Assembly: GCA_964035015.1 (NCBI GenBank)
Contig: OZ035997.1
Span: 63,702,904 to 63,766,903, forward strand
Reading direction: 5' to 3'
Length of the DNA stretch: 64,000 nt
DNA from: Corallium rubrum
Lineage: Eukaryota; Cnidaria; Anthozoa; Scleralcyonacea; Coralliidae
Shown: in pieces, positions 21,189 to 34,274 of the stretch
Layout: each line of letters starts with the position of its first letter
How positions within the stretch are numbered: position 1 is the stretch's first letter
Made by a program: the position numbers and the translations under genes
The notes under the pieces: generated by a model
What the model was told of the DNA's origin: nothing
Database searches by the model: none
The model's input: the letters and a program-made list of their open reading frames with translations, nothing else

Positions 21189-24100
21189 GTTATGGTCAAT
21201 ATATACAGTAATTACCAAACCAAACAATTCTTATTGTTTTTGCCATGAGATGTCTAATTTAAATCGCTTTCCTGCTTTACGTTTAATATTAAAGCGTTTC
21301 CAATATTTTTTTTACCAACCGTAGCAACATGTAAATAGAAAACCAATCTTTTTTCATTAGTTTTCACTATATATATTACTATTTTAATCGTCCATGCAAT
21401 TACATTGCAAGTCCGAGCTATTTCTCAATTGTGCCACAATTATATTGAGTTATAGCTGGACTTGGGACATGTTTATGGAAGCAAGCTACCCTTTTTGTCG
21501 GAATAAACGTTACATTCTGTTTATATGAAAGCGAGTTACCTGGCAAATTGTAATATTTGAGATTATTATTATCAAAGAAAGTGACATAAAGCAAGCGAGT
21601 GCATGTAATGAAAAAAAAATATCTTGACAATGGACTTCACAGGTATATAGTCGTTGTGGAAGATATAAATGAGTTAGGATGAGATTACAGGTGTTAATTT
21701 GAGCGACAAACCATATTATAACTCAGAGTAACAAGTACAATTGAATAGTATACCTTATTCATTTCTTCGCAAGCACACAATATATAATGTGGGATAATCC
21801 CAGCCACATCGTAATAGAGTCAGTTAGTCAATGTAGATATATGAGAACGATAACTCTCAGATAACTAAACAAAGCATTATCTTAAAGGGCTAAAGACAAT
21901 AAAATGTCTACATATAATTTTAAGAATCATATCAATAACTTGAATTTTATCTGAAATAAAAAAACTGTAGTTCAATAGCGAAGCGCACAGTAAACTATAT
22001 ATTTATAGTTCAAAACCCAAACAAACAAACAAGCCAAAATAAATTGAATCTTGAGCCGCTGAGGGATTCCTAAACAGTCTCAGTATTGTCAAAATGCAAG
22101 ATTTATTAACAATATACCTCCATCAACTCACATGAATACTAACTCGTCATCTGTGCTGTTCCCTATTGTATATAGTTAGTATTGTTGTCATAAAATTATA
22201 GATGTTGTAATTTAATTTGCATAGATTTGTATAAGTATATTTTGTACTTTAGATGAGTACATTAACCCTTTCACTACCTACAGTCGACCTTTATGATTTT
22301 ACTCTGGCTAACACCAGACGATTTTACTCGTCAAATGGGGAAACATATAGCAATTAATTTGGTTTTGTAATATATAGTTTTTATACATTTTTGTAGTGTA
22401 ATTAATATCCCCATGTTTATAAAAGTTAATTGGGTTTTATATATGTTATGACGGTCCCTATGAAAACAGCTTTGAAATTAAGCTGAATGGTTTTATATCG
22501 TGATTAAAGAAATTTAAATATTTGTGTATAGACGACAAACGGGAAGCATATAAGTTATCAGTTGGCATTGTGTTAAATGACTTCAACCTTCAACTCGTGA
22601 AAGAAAAACAATTGTAAAAATTAAATACGTTGTCGTTGTATATATAACTTTATCATTCGATTTGACCGATAGCACCTTTATGAAGTACCTGAGGACAAAG
22701 AACTCGGAGAATAATGCTAAACATTACCCAACCCTTGTCATATTGTTTTTGTCAGTTACCATCAAAATTGTTTTGATCACGTACGGTCTATACAGCTGCG
22801 TTATTTTTGCGTTGTCACTGCATATAGCACACATGGATAATATATACCTGCAAATATATGGCCCCGATACGGTAAAATCACCCAAAAACGGAGAACACTC
22901 TTATTAGAGTTATTATCACGATGTGCATGCATGGATAAGTGGTCGGAAATTCACAATCATCAATTAAACCGTTGTTAAGAATCTAAGTGCAACCTTCTTG
23001 ACATAGTAAATATTCTTTTAATAAACTGAATAAATTACCATTAAGTTGTTTTTTCCAATTTCCATACAATACTCAATAATATAAGTTGTATACAGTAGCC
23101 GATAAGACGCGGCTACACGACGCGCCTTATACATAAGACGCAAAACACTCGTACAGAAGATATACAACTGTTAAAGACTGTGTCTGGCTTATTTACCATG
23201 TTACACAAGCCTCGGCAGTTGTGCAAAGTCGTGGAAAATGCCAAATGGATCTGTTCGAGTTTTATCGGCTCACAGTCACACTATACAGTATCACGATAAG
23301 TGCTGCATCATCATCATCATCATCATCATAAATGATGAAATATAGAATACTGCGTAGGAAGTGTTTTGTACAGAACAATAGATTCAACAAGCGAAAAGGG
23401 AATTATTGTGATAAGTAAAAAGGGTATAGCTGTAATTAAAGTACCGAGATATTCAGCAACGAAATATACTGACGTTCCGAACAGAGCTCTTAATCAGAGT
23501 AAAATGTGTGAAAAGTCCTATATTTCAGTCCTATATTAGTCCTGTATTAAGGCACAACGTCAGGTATAAGATTACCGCATTTTAGTTATAATTATTAGTT
23601 TTGCATGCATACGCGAGACAAAAATATTTGTATGTAGAGGAAAAGGAACAATATTTTGAAAACGTTAAACTGAGTAAGTTATAATTACATGTGCACTTAA
23701 ATTCCTTTTAAAGTCTTTAGTCCACCAAAATTTTAATCATGTTCACTTTAATTTGCTCACCGGAGATTGTTTTAAGTTTGCGTCTTAGCGACAAGTACCG
23801 TACCTCAATTTAAGACCATTAGCTCATAGAGTTTGAGCCCTAATTATTACTCGGGGTACTGTGGTAGCCAAGTCTAGGTTTCGGCTCTGTTATTTTATTT
23901 TTTTTTGTGTCGACAAATTGCAATTATTGCATCATCCCGATTTTTGAAAAACCATCATCTCTGGTCACTGGTTTGAAGCTTGTAGAAGATCACAAGTGAC
24001 TTACGGAACACTATTATTGATCAGTCGTGTGGTTTACAACTGTGTTAATGTTAAATATGCTCACTACGCTTACAACTGTAGACATTGAAACTACACTATA

Positions 24101-25750
24101 ATTAAAAAGATGGTGAGCTATTTTATAAATTTCGATCTGGGTTAATAATATTTCGCAGTTTCGATCAAGACATGCTGTCTTGACATTTCATGCTGAAGAG
24201 ACTCAAGTTTTAATACGCTAAAAGGGAAAACTTTAAATGTATTGAGGTAATTTTAATATTTGTAATTTGCTTTGTTGTTGCCTGGATTATGTATTATTGT
24301 TGTGTTAATAAAGTTTGCCAAATAAACTCGATGTGATTCTTGAGTGTGTGCATAGTTTTAATAGTTCATTAGTTCCCCGGTAGCTACGTTCGCTTGTTGT
24401 CGATCGTCTAGGTAATATACTGCTTACTGAGTTGAGTAGCACCAAATAATGCAAAAAATACTGATAAACATGTACTTAGATTAATTATGCCGTGAAGTTA
24501 GCTGTCGGTTCGCGCTCGGCCGTTGCACCAATGTTTTGCCGGTCTTGTAGCTCGTTCAATCCAGCTTTTTCACACTATAACGGCTGGCGAACTGGTAGCC
24601 AACTTACCTGGGTTGTCTAATCTACCGAATCTAGCACTGTAGGTTATTTTGTACTTTTTAACAAACGCTTAATATGTGCACGCTGTTGCACTGTTTCGTG
24701 CATATAGGCTACGCCAAGTTGCATTGCTATGAATAGCCATAGGGAGACAAAAATATCCGGTCGACTCTGAAGCTATTTCTTTTATTTAATAAATAATGGT
24801 TTCACATATTTTCTGTCTTTAGAATGAAAAATTTGTTTTTCTGTCTACAAATTAAGACTTATAATTATATAAGCTGGGGTCGAGTCAAACATAAAGAAGT
24901 AATGGAGTGCTGAGTAGGTACTGTCTAATTGGTTAGTATGGAAAAGTGAAATCGAGCAGACCGTCATCTCAGTAAAACGTCAGTATTTCGTTACTAAGGG
25001 TTGTTCACATGAGGCTAGTTTTATGACTTTCTTTGACTGCAAACTGAAAAGGATTAGAACACCCTTCATGTGCATGTGCTATTTACAGAAAAGCGAAGGC
25101 AATTTTGCTTTGTCATTTTGCATTTCACAAATAGTCGTATTAAGATTTTTGTAACAAAACTGAATCAGTACGGTAACATGCATGCAGGCTATAGCTCGCC
25201 TCATTTAGACATCAGCAATTTACTACCTTTTCACTTTGCTGCTTCTTCTTCTTTGCTCATAAACACAAACATCAGTCACGCATAATATCAAAGCGAAAAC
25301 AAAGCATCATGCAATTTATCCAATTATAACTCTCAAACATATAGGACTCGAACAAGTCACTCAATACACTGAGATTGAAAAAGCCGCGGTGATTTTGAAA
25401 AACAATACATAAAAAAACAACAACGATATTTTGTTCCGCCTATATGTTCTACATGCAGGTGTTGTATTTGTATGGTTTATGATCACGTCGATACGGACAA
25501 AACCGACATTATTGCGGATTCTAGACGTGTTTGATTTCTTTGTAATGTGTCCTTATCTTATCTCTTATTATCAGTTTTGCATGGTGTGTGTTTATGCAGT
25601 TGCATGTATGCCAAAAATTACCACTTGAATATAGGTGCGGTTGAATACTAAACCTGACTAACATATTTAGTATGCATATTAAGTGTTTTCAATATTAGCG
25701 CTGAAAATGGAAAGTGCCTCTGAAAGGCGAATTTTTGCGAGAACCTCTCC
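21185..25750. other. Long AT-rich stretch without a recognisable gene
   Basis: No supported coding exon is seen. Small items: a minus-orientation piece of the GAGTAAAAT minisatellite near 22,295-22,335 (GATTTTACTCTGGCTAACAC), a (CAT)n microsatellite at about 23,307-23,331, and dispersed-repeat fragments near 23,343 and 24,905 (the latter with AAAACGTCAGTATTTCGT). Open frames of 65-81 residues at 22,662, 25,070 and 25,431 have no recognisable domain. Confidence 0.4.
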
Positions 25751-25754
25751 AATT

Positions 25755-26075
25755 GCTTAGACAGAGTAAAATAATCTGGTGTTAGATATAGTAAGTAACA
25801 TGGTGTTATAGATATAGAGTGAAATCGTATGGTGTGGTTAAACCGAGTAAAATACTTTGATGTCCAACAGAGTAACATATTTTGGTGTTAAACAGAGTAA
25901 AATAGTCCACCATTATAGCCCGAGTAAAATAGTCTGACAACATCTAGCAACTGACAGAGTAAAATAATCTGGTGTTAAACAGTTAGTAAGATAATCTAGT
26001 ACACAGAGTAGAATTTAGTCTCGTGTTAAACAGGGTAAAATGATCTGGCCTTTGACAGAGTACAATATATAAGTG
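25755..26075 (+). repeat. Degenerate minisatellite, unit about ACAGAGTAAAATAGTCTGGT
   Basis: Around ten imperfect units of roughly 25-35 bases carry GAGTAAAATA(A/G)TCTGGTGTT (for example 25,765, 25,868, 25,923 and 25,955). The same unit forms a second array at 32,540-32,780 with a stray copy at 32,900, and an inverted piece lies at 22,295. One repeat family thus occurs at three places within 11 kb. Confidence 0.7.
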
Positions 26076-27163
26076 GTGACGAAAATGCTTTATTTACCCT
26101 GGCCTCAAAAAAGGTTATAAAGTTTTCCTATGCAGTTCTTGCCGCACGAGCTATCGTGAGTATTATTAATACTCAGAAAAACTCTCAGCTCTTCTGAGAG
26201 ACAAAATAATTCTGATAGTAGCAACTTATAAGACAGCTTGTACAAGCTTCCGCAAAATTCGATACTAACCGTTAACTCGATGGTTCTTTCAAGGTACCAA
26301 ACCCAATTACCAGATCATTTGAAAACAATATACCAGCTGACTTTTAGTCATATATATATAGGTCCTCGAGAACATACCACATGGTACGAATTTAATTTTT
26401 GTCTTATTTTTAGTCAATGACTAATAAAAAAAGACCGCGACCTTTCATTGAGATTTGTATATTGATATAGTTCTTTGCATATTTATATTGTTATTCCAAT
26501 TGGCATTGATTAAAACAAACCGCTACTACACTATCTATAATGCTATATACATTACCTAACGATGACAAATTATGGCATTGTTGAGTCTTTTCACCAGTGG
26601 CGTATATAGTTGATCTTCTGGTGGATAGGGCGGCAAAACGGGAAATCTCCCGACAAATTTCTACCAGTTATATATCCATATTGCTAAAAGTGGTTTCGGA
26701 CTCCCGTCCAGTTAAATGAGAAACATTAATTTTCACAGGAACTCCCTGCTGCAGGTGAAACACGCAACCGCGTGATCCAGCCAAAATTGTAAGATTTGCC
26801 GACTATATTTGTCGGTAAAAATTGCCGTTAAAAGACCGAAGTTCCAAGGCGGCATGCAGACATGGGTACAGTCTACGCAACATTACACCATCGGAAAATG
26901 TTTTGAATTGTAATTGCATGGTCTTTGAAAGGGGATTTCTTACATATTAAGAGTGTTATTCTCGTACATTTGCACGCCTAATGTGAAACATCTCACATTG
27001 TTCGCAGCAGGTCAAAACACAGTTTTTGAACTTGATGAAATTTTCCCAACAAACATTTCTGTGATTCTGTGAGGCACTCCGCCCTCCCATCATGATCGGT
27101 TACGCCCTGTAGCCTATATCGCTCTGATAAAACCGGGCCTCGCTTAAAACGCCAGTATATATC

Positions 27164-27170
<7 letters not shown>
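26076..27170. other. Non-coding stretch, nothing recognised
   Basis: No gene is seen. CAGTGGCGTATATAG near 26,595 is reminiscent of a hAT MITE end, but I found no partner end. Confidence 0.3.
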
Positions 27171-27176
<6 letters not shown>

Positions 27177-27207
<31 letters not shown>

Positions 27208-27412
27208 ACAAATAGAAAATCGCTTGCGTGTCTCTGTACTGTGATACAAACACGAATGACGTGATTTCAACCGGAAAAAATGCGTAGTGGAAACACGAGG
27301 CGAAGCCGAGTGTTTTCACACATTTTTTCCGGTTGAAATTGCGTCATTCGTGTTTGTATCACAGTACAGAGTCACAAAAGCAATTTTCTATTTGTTTTAT
27401 AAAATAACTAAC
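27177..27412. repeat. (AT)n tract and a fold-back element (arms ~80 bp)
   Basis: 27,207-27,290 (ACAAATAGAAAATCGCTTGC ... AACCGGAAAAAATGCG) pairs with 27,318-27,397. The loop of about 28 bases contains GAGGCGAAGCCGAG. The left side abuts an (AT)n run (27,177-27,203). No coding capacity. Confidence 0.7.
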
Positions 27413-27634
27413 CGTTTTACGAGGTAAAAAACCAAGGAGAAGTCACCAAAGTGACCGAGACTCAGCTGACGAATGATGGCGTAATCAAATAAATACGCCA
27501 GTGATTACGTGAGATTTAACCAAACAGAGCATGCGTTGTACAATATAAAATGAAAATGACGTCAAACGTGTCTCTGTACTCTGAGTGAAAATGGCTCTCG
27601 TCCAATCAGAGCGTGCGTAGCATACCTGTTATTT

Positions 27635-27703
<69 letters not shown>
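27413..27703. repeat. Remnant of the ATAACAKGTATGCTACGC family and an (AT)n tract
   Basis: The right end, read on the minus strand, is ATAAAATAACAGGTATGCTA followed by CGCACGCTCTGATTGG. This closely matches the family ends at 17,440 and 45,755. GTGTCTCTGTACT is shared with the fold-back to the left. (AT)n occupies about 27,640-27,703. Confidence 0.55.
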
Positions 27704-27707
<4 letters not shown>

Positions 27708-28059
27708 TATATATACACTTGGTGATTTTGGTGAAGGAAGCTTTCGAGTTTCGATTCCATCGAAACAAATTGCCCATTCCCTGTTGTTCAGTTCTACTTT
27801 CGAAACTGGACTCGGTTTGGTCTTAAAACGTCTAAATATATTTTTCAAATCGTGTTTTTAAGGAGAGGGTTAGCCCTAGTATGAAGGCTAGATTTCACCT
27901 TGTATTTTCATAGAAATTTTTAATTTTAGCACTTCGAAGGGGGCTAGCCCTTCATACTCATACTCATGCGTATACAATTACTCTTTTCAGCGCCCCCCCC
28001 CCCCCCCTAAAAGCCCGTTTACATGTTGCGATTTTTGATGCCAACTTCTGATTTAAATG

Positions 28060-28417
28060 TTCTAAGGATTTTGGGTGAAGGAAAATTCGAGTGTAGAATA
28101 TATACATTTTAAGACCAAATCGGGACCAGTTGCAAAAAATGCAACTACACAGGCCTTCTCTCCTTGGCATTACCACCTTATTATATACAGAACTCGCGAT
28201 CAAGCTCTCGGCGACGCCCTCCGTGGCTCAGTGGTCAGAGCATTGCACTAGAATCGCCAAGTCGTGGGTTCAATTCCAGCTGGAAGGCCTGTGTAGTTGC
28301 ATTTTTCGCAACTGGCCCCGGTTTGGTCTTTAAATTATGTATATATTCTACACTCGAATTTTCCTTCACCCAAAATCCTTAGAACATGCTATGTAATCGA
28401 GTGAAATGCCCAATATT
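28060..28417. mobile_element. tRNA-derived SINE in inverted-dimer form, 16 bp target duplication
   Basis: The insertion is flanked by the 16-mer ACTTCTGATTTAAATG at 28,044-28,059 and 28,418-28,433, a length typical of LINE-driven integration. The right part is a SINE: a tRNA-like head at about 28,213-28,285 (TGGCTCAGTGGTCAGAGC as A box, GGGTTCAATTCC as B box), a body containing GGCCCCGGTTTGGTCTT, and a tail ending near CCCAATATT. The left ~105 bases are an inverted copy of that body (CTAAGGATTTTGGGTGAAGG mirrors the right side). The tRNA head does not fold well enough to be a working tRNA. A 5'-truncated relative lies at 29,350-29,456 and a weaker one at about 27,715-27,850. Confidence 0.75.
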
Positions 28418-28433
28418 ACTTCTGATTTAAATG

Positions 28434-29349
28434 CATGTTAAGCAATGTTAAGAACGAGCAGAAAAGAGAGGAGGATGAAACCATATGGCACAATCCACCG
28501 ACTATTTTTTTATAATTTTCTATATTTCAGCTAAATTAGAAGTTAGCGATATTTTTTTCTTCAAAAATCACACGTTAATAATACGGGCAACATTTTACGT
28601 CAACTTCCAACTGGGGCAATTTTGTTGCGTTGCAAGTTGAAAAGCGTTGCTGCACGTATTGCCACTGGTACCAACTTTAAACATGCATGGTCAAAAAAGC
28701 TCAAAATTTTATCGCAGGTCCTGGGTTGTCGAAAATTTACTTCCTTATTTGTTTTAATCAGGTATACCTACGATCTGCCAAATAACTATATCTTTCGAGC
28801 TATCGTTTGTCACTGTTTGAGCCTCCATCAATGATGGTGAGTTGAAAATGCTTATGACCAATTTGGTCAATACGTAATCTATTACATGAAAGATAAATGT
28901 TCCTCTATCAACTCTCGAACATTTGACCAAAGACGATTTCGAAAGTATCAAACAAAATCCTACCGCAATCCAGTGGTGCATGACTTGCTTATTTGTTTAC
29001 TATTTTCAACACAATTTGGCAGATCGCAGATATACTTGATGCAAATAAATAGGTGACTAAATGATTGGATAATGGTGGTTGTTTAGATCAGGAGGGCGGC
29101 AAATAGTTGGCAAGCTACTCAAAAAAAGAATTCTCACTTTAATATATTCGCCTTATATATTTACTGTTCACAATGGGGCGCTATCTTCTAAGGAATATAT
29201 GTAAATTGGCTTTCAAGCGGTGGCCATTTTGTCATTAATTTCTGGTAGTGAATTCCCAGCCCTCCTTGACGATATCTCGCAAGATATCGCCTGGGAGGGC
29301 TAGCCCTCTACTTTTATAAACCAAAACAAATCTTACAACGGATTAATTA
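28434..29349. other. Non-coding stretch with a GTTGCAAGTTG-type MITE remnant
   Basis: CGTTTACATGTTGCGATTTT (28,017) to about 28,720 has the flavour of the GTTTACACG/GCAACTTGC MITEs at 9.6-13.9 kb, with GTTGCGTTGCAAGTTG at 28,624, but I could not define both ends. A small hairpin CGATATCTCGCAAGATATCG lies at 29,270-29,289. No gene is seen. Confidence 0.4.
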
Positions 29350-29456
29350 CTTACAAACGGGGTCGGATCTCGATATATATAAACACTCGAAATATTTCTC
29401 TTCACCAAAACTCCCTAAAAAACGCAGTTTAATGAGTGAAATGTCACTGAATATTA
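29350..29456 (+). mobile_element. 5'-truncated copy of the 28 kb SINE
   Basis: It aligns by eye with the 3' body of the SINE at 28,300-28,417, sharing the blocks CTCGA, TTTCTCTTCACC-AAA-CTCC and GAGTGAAATG in order, ending in GAATATT. The tRNA-like head is missing. Confidence 0.55.
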
Positions 29457-30483
29457 CATTCGTCCGGTTAGCCTAACACGCGAGAAGTCTCAGTTCATAG
29501 CAATAAATAACCAAAGATTGGAAATGTCGTACTTACCACGCCAAGGTCCAAAGTCACGTTGTTTCGATCCACATTTCAGTCCCCTCTCAGTTGCATTGCC
29601 TATATATATCCAGATTTAATGATTTATCGTCAACATATCCTTATTAGAGATCAGAACACAGGCAGCGAAATACATTTTCCCTCCTCAGCCAACGTCCGTC
29701 TTGTTTACTATTTTCAGCAAATTCCAAATCATATACGCACTCCAACTTTCTTAACTGAAGAAGTTTTCGTTTCAACTGTGGGTAGGCGGCTATAGGATTT
29801 GCGTTCATCATTTTTAATATAACTCCTTATAGACGTGAGTATAGATTACGGAGTACAAAACCAGCACCAAAAACACTGCAAACGAAAACCACTTTTATTT
29901 ACTACAACGAAGTTGAACGAGCATGGCTAAAATTATAATCACTGCGACACAGACTGAGACAGCTGAATAAATATTTAAATACAAACAGTCGAAGATGGAG
30001 AAGTTGAGCCAATAGAAATCACCCTGGTATATCTTTTTCTCTTTTCTATCCAATGAAAACACCGGGGTGACCGCAAGTTGGAGAAAATTCTGAGATAAAC
30101 CAATTAGAAGTTCGTTGAACAGGTGGAAAATTGTCATTAAATATACCCGACTGACTTCAACGCGTTCGAAGCGTTTGTTTATCGGCGTTAACCTCAGGGA
30201 ATTCAGAATTGTGCCTATAAACTAAACCGACTTTTAAATTCGACTGCACAGATGTTAAATTAGGCATCTAAAGGTCTACAACGCGGCAAGCTCGGTCTTC
30301 AAAATGTTAAAATGCCAGGTGAATTAATTGAAGCATTTGAAAAAGCATTTTATTGTCTACTGTAGTTTGATGTTTCAAGCCGCTTGTTTTGTCACCTTCA
30401 CGACGCTTTAGTTCTGCTAAAACCTGAGCTGAAGTCAACGTTATATTAAGGAACAGCATGCACTCAAGCTCAGCTTAGAAAAT
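29457..30483. other. Non-coding stretch, nothing recognised
   Basis: I see no gene. Frames of 78-80 residues at 29,559 and 29,895 contain no domain I know. Confidence 0.35.
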
Positions 30484-32232
30484 ACCAATGAACATAAAAT
30501 AGAATACCAATGAACATATAATTTTATTTAAAAAAACACTAATGAAAATAATTTTGTATTAAAAATACTAACGTCGTAATAAACACAAAATTTCAGCATA
30601 AAGAATACTAAGAACCCTAAACGTTTCAGTATAAAAAAATACTACGTAATGAACATAAAAATTTATATAAAAATACTAATGACCATAATATTTTTTAGTA
30701 TAATTTCATAGCGGAAAAGAGGCTTTCCAGCTTTCGGATTGGTCCGCTCAGCGGTGAATCTGAGGTAATAGTCACCGCCTAGCACGGTGACTATTGCATC
30801 ACAAGAAATTGTTCTTCAAAAGTAGTTTTGGAAAAGAGACGGGTACTTATTCAACACTGCACTGACTTTACTCGCTTCAGTCTCCCCCTCGGAGTTGTCA
30901 TTTTGAAGTAGGAAATTTTAGAATTTGTTGATTCATTGAACTGTAGATTATTTTTTTTTCAAAATGGGGTCTGTAGTTTTTGAGACAAACAAAAGAGCAT
31001 CATACTGAGAACATTTATCACTGAGATGTTGTACATATCAAATATCGTAAAAACAAAACTTAATAAAGGTAAGGAAGTATATTTTCTATAATTCTTCGTA
31101 TTTTTTGTATGTTTTGGCTAGGTTTTGGTCGTAGCGATGTTTCGAAAACTTCGTCATGAGTGAAGAAGATTTTGAACATGAATCAGGGACGTAGCCAGGG
31201 GGGGAGCCGTGGGAGCCGCGGCTCCCCCCCTTTTGACATAAAACGACAGACATGTAACTACAAAACTGATGCAATATGAATTGTGTCAGGAAATAAACTG
31301 TAAACAGTGTATTCAATCTACTGAGTGTATGCATTTTGAGTATCTATGTGACGTTTGCGTGTTTTGAGTATTTTATATGACGTTTTTTAACCTTTAGAGT
31401 CTGTAAAATCTTCCTCCAAAGCCCAGGAAATGGCATTTCAGCGACTCTCGATTTCAAAATTTCCCGGGGGAGCATGCCCCCGGACCCCCCTAAAAAATTT
31501 TTTTATTTCGGCTCCCCCCCTTTCAAAATCCTGGCTACGTGCCTGACATGAATTAAGTGCAAAAAAGCCGTAACACAGGATCAAAAATTTAAACAGCAGA
31601 ATAAAAGTCTTTTTAGCACTAATGAACATAAAATTTTAAAATAGATACGAATAAACATAGAATTCTATATAACGAATACCAATGCCGCAAAAAGCATAAA
31701 ATTTTATATAGAGAATACTAATGAAAGTAGAATGTTATAAGGAGTACTAATAAACATATAACTTTATATAAAGAATACTAATGAACATAAAGTTTTATAA
31801 AAAGAATATTAATAAACATATAATTTTATATAAAGAATAATAATAAACATAAAATTTTATATGAAGAATACTAAGGAACATAAAATTTTATATAAAAAAA
31901 ACTAATGAACATGGATTAATTTTATATAAAGAATAATAATAAACATAGAATTTTATATAAATAATATTAAGCAACATGGAATTTTAGTAAAGAATGATAA
32001 TGAACATATAATTTTATACAAAATAATATTAATGAACACAGAATTTTATATAAAGAATACTAATGAACATAATTTTATATAAAGAATACCAATAAACATA
32101 ATTTTATATAAAGAATACCAATAAACATAGAATTTTATATAAATAATATTTTTGAACATATATTTTATAAATAATACTAATGAACATGATTTCTTTATAA
32201 AGAATGTTAATGAACATATAATTTGCATAGGT
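30484..32232. repeat. AT-rich ~31 bp minisatellite in two blocks
   Basis: The unit is about AGAATACTAATGAACATAAA followed by ATTTTATATAA. Degenerate units fill 30,484-30,700, and better ones fill 31,616-32,232 (some 18-20 units). The intervening 900 bp holds unrelated sequence and the hAT MITE at 31,184-31,545, so the array may have been split by insertions. Confidence 0.8.
31184..31545. mobile_element. hAT-type MITE with perfect 8 bp target duplication
   Basis: A 362 bp element from CAGGGACGTAGCCAGG to CCTGGCTACGTGCCTG. Both flanks carry the exact 8-mer ACATGAAT (31,176-31,183 and 31,546-31,553). Relative to the copy at 3,956 the body is in the opposite orientation and is longer (GAGCATGCCCCCGGA near 31,470). 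This is the cleanest member of the family in the window and a good reference for the others. Confidence 0.9.
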
Positions 32233-32539
32233 AACCGCATGGGGCCGAGGAAAATTAACGTGTTTTCAAAATTTTAGCGACGAGGGCTCTTCTGGTGTAG
32301 TAAAATACTAAAGTCTGCATGTATCAGTCCCAGAAGACTGATGCAGTCAGGAATGAATTAAGAATAATTTTCCTTGCTATATTATTAACACAAATTTAGT
32401 GCAACGAAAGCGCCCCATAACGTCTGCTCAAGGAGGCCAACATATGAAGCTAAAGTTGTTACTCATCTTAACCCCGTGTGACCGCGGGGCATAACTCTAT
32501 TGGCAGCGCGCTAACAGCACATAGTAAAATTAATTAATT

Positions 32540-32925
32540 AGTAATGGTGTTAGACAGAGTAAATTAAATAGTCTGGAGTTGGACTGAGTAAAACAGTTTG
32601 GTGTTATAGACAGAGTAAAGTAGTTTTTAAACAGAGTAAAATTATCGGGTATTAAACAGAGTAAAATAGTCTGATCTGGTGTCATAGACAGAATAAAATA
32701 GTTTGGTATTAGACAGAGTAAAATAGTCTGGTATTAAACAGAGTAAAATAGTCTAGTGTTTATAGACAGAGTAAAATATATGACGTTGCAAAATAGAAAC
32801 CGTGCCAACCAACTTGGCATTCAATTTAACTTGGTATTTGTCCGCGGGGAGGTCATGATCATGCACCACATGACAAATGAAACTATGAAATCATCTGGAG
32901 TCAGACAGAGTAAAATATATAAGTT
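32540..32925 (+). repeat. Second GAGTAAAATAGTCTGG minisatellite array
   Basis: About eight units of ACAGAGTAAAATAGTCTGGT type with 25-30 base spacing to 32,780, and an isolated unit at about 32,900 (GACAGAGTAAAATATATAAG). It is the same family as 25,755-26,075. Confidence 0.7.
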
Positions 32926-34274
32926 AAAAAATTGCATGACCGCGTGCCAACTATAAAACATTATAAGCACACGTTGATATAGGTCGTCTAGTTAAAGCCT
33001 GCCTATAATCTATATGGCTATTGAACGAAAATTAGGTCTGTCTTATTTCAAAGAACATCTAGAATGGCAAAAACACATCTTTTGCAGTTTTTCGTTTTCT
33101 TGCTTCGTTTTTGAGATTTTTAAGTTTGTTTATTACAACAGTACACACACACTAGCTGCTATAACGTTGTTCTACAGTATAATGACATCGAAAACTTGGC
33201 ATGGTTATAGCTAATATATCATGATGCATTTCTCGTCATAATGGATTGTTTATCCATTACCTCTTGAGTCGCTGACGGTCAGTGAAGGTTGCCTATATAT
33301 AGTATATAATTAAATGACATTGTTATTGCAAAGTGAAATTTCGAAATTTGGCACGGGCTTCCTGACTTCTTCTCTCGACTTCCTCCTGTCTAAACTCCCC
33401 TGTGCCGTTTTACTCCAGGCCTTTTTCTCTTGACAACAGGAACTCTCTTTCTGTAGTGACTTTTCGGCGTAGCGCGGGCACTAAAATCCATGTAGCATGC
33501 TGAGTTCGTTGTGTTTCGGACTTGACACTAAACATTTCAGTTTGAGCAATCATGGAAGTATAAGTGATTTTGTACTCTAATTATGACATTACAGGCCATC
33601 TCATTTACTTATCAAACAAACTGAAGTATCTAAAAAACGAAGAAGGATACGAAAAAGTTAGAAAAAAGTTTTCGTCACAAATTCACAACTTACGCGAAAT
33701 GTTTTTCAGCGTATATATATACAAATTTCTTGTGTGAATTTCTAGTGTGAATGAAAAACACCATTGACAGCCATTAACACCAGATTACAGATTAGGCCTA
33801 CATTCGACTATAATGGCAAACTCACGGTGACCTTGGTTGCCATTTTCGTTGTTATAGTTTTTGTTCAGTTGACCTTGAAGCAATGCGGAACACACGCAGG
33901 TTCTGCATGACGTTTTCGTATATTAACTAATGACATATTGAAAATTTTGATTCATTTCTCTTCATAATTGTTTACCTAACTCTTGAGACGCTGGCGGTCA
34001 GCGAAGGTTGCCTATACTACGAATGATATTGTTATGCAAAGTGACAATTTTGAAATTTGGCCCGAGATTTCTTTGCACGGAAAAGGGGCCATTTTTCTCG
34101 CACTCTATACCTGTAACCGTGCTGTACCGTTTCAATCCAGACCTAATTCTCTTACGACTCGCCACTGGCCTAGCGCCTGTCGTGTCTACCTTTAAAAGAC
34201 TTTACAGCCATTCGCTATACCAGGCCACCCAAAACCCAAAGTAAGAGAAAAATTCAGTATTTATCTCAATAAAA

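Noticed and set aside
28213-28285. Working tRNA gene
   Set aside because: A and B boxes are good, but acceptor and anticodon stems do not pair properly and the sequence is the head of a SINE bounded by a 16 bp target duplication.
30484-32232. CRISPR-like array
   Set aside because: The repeats are contiguous AT-rich minisatellite units without unique spacers, in eukaryotic DNA.
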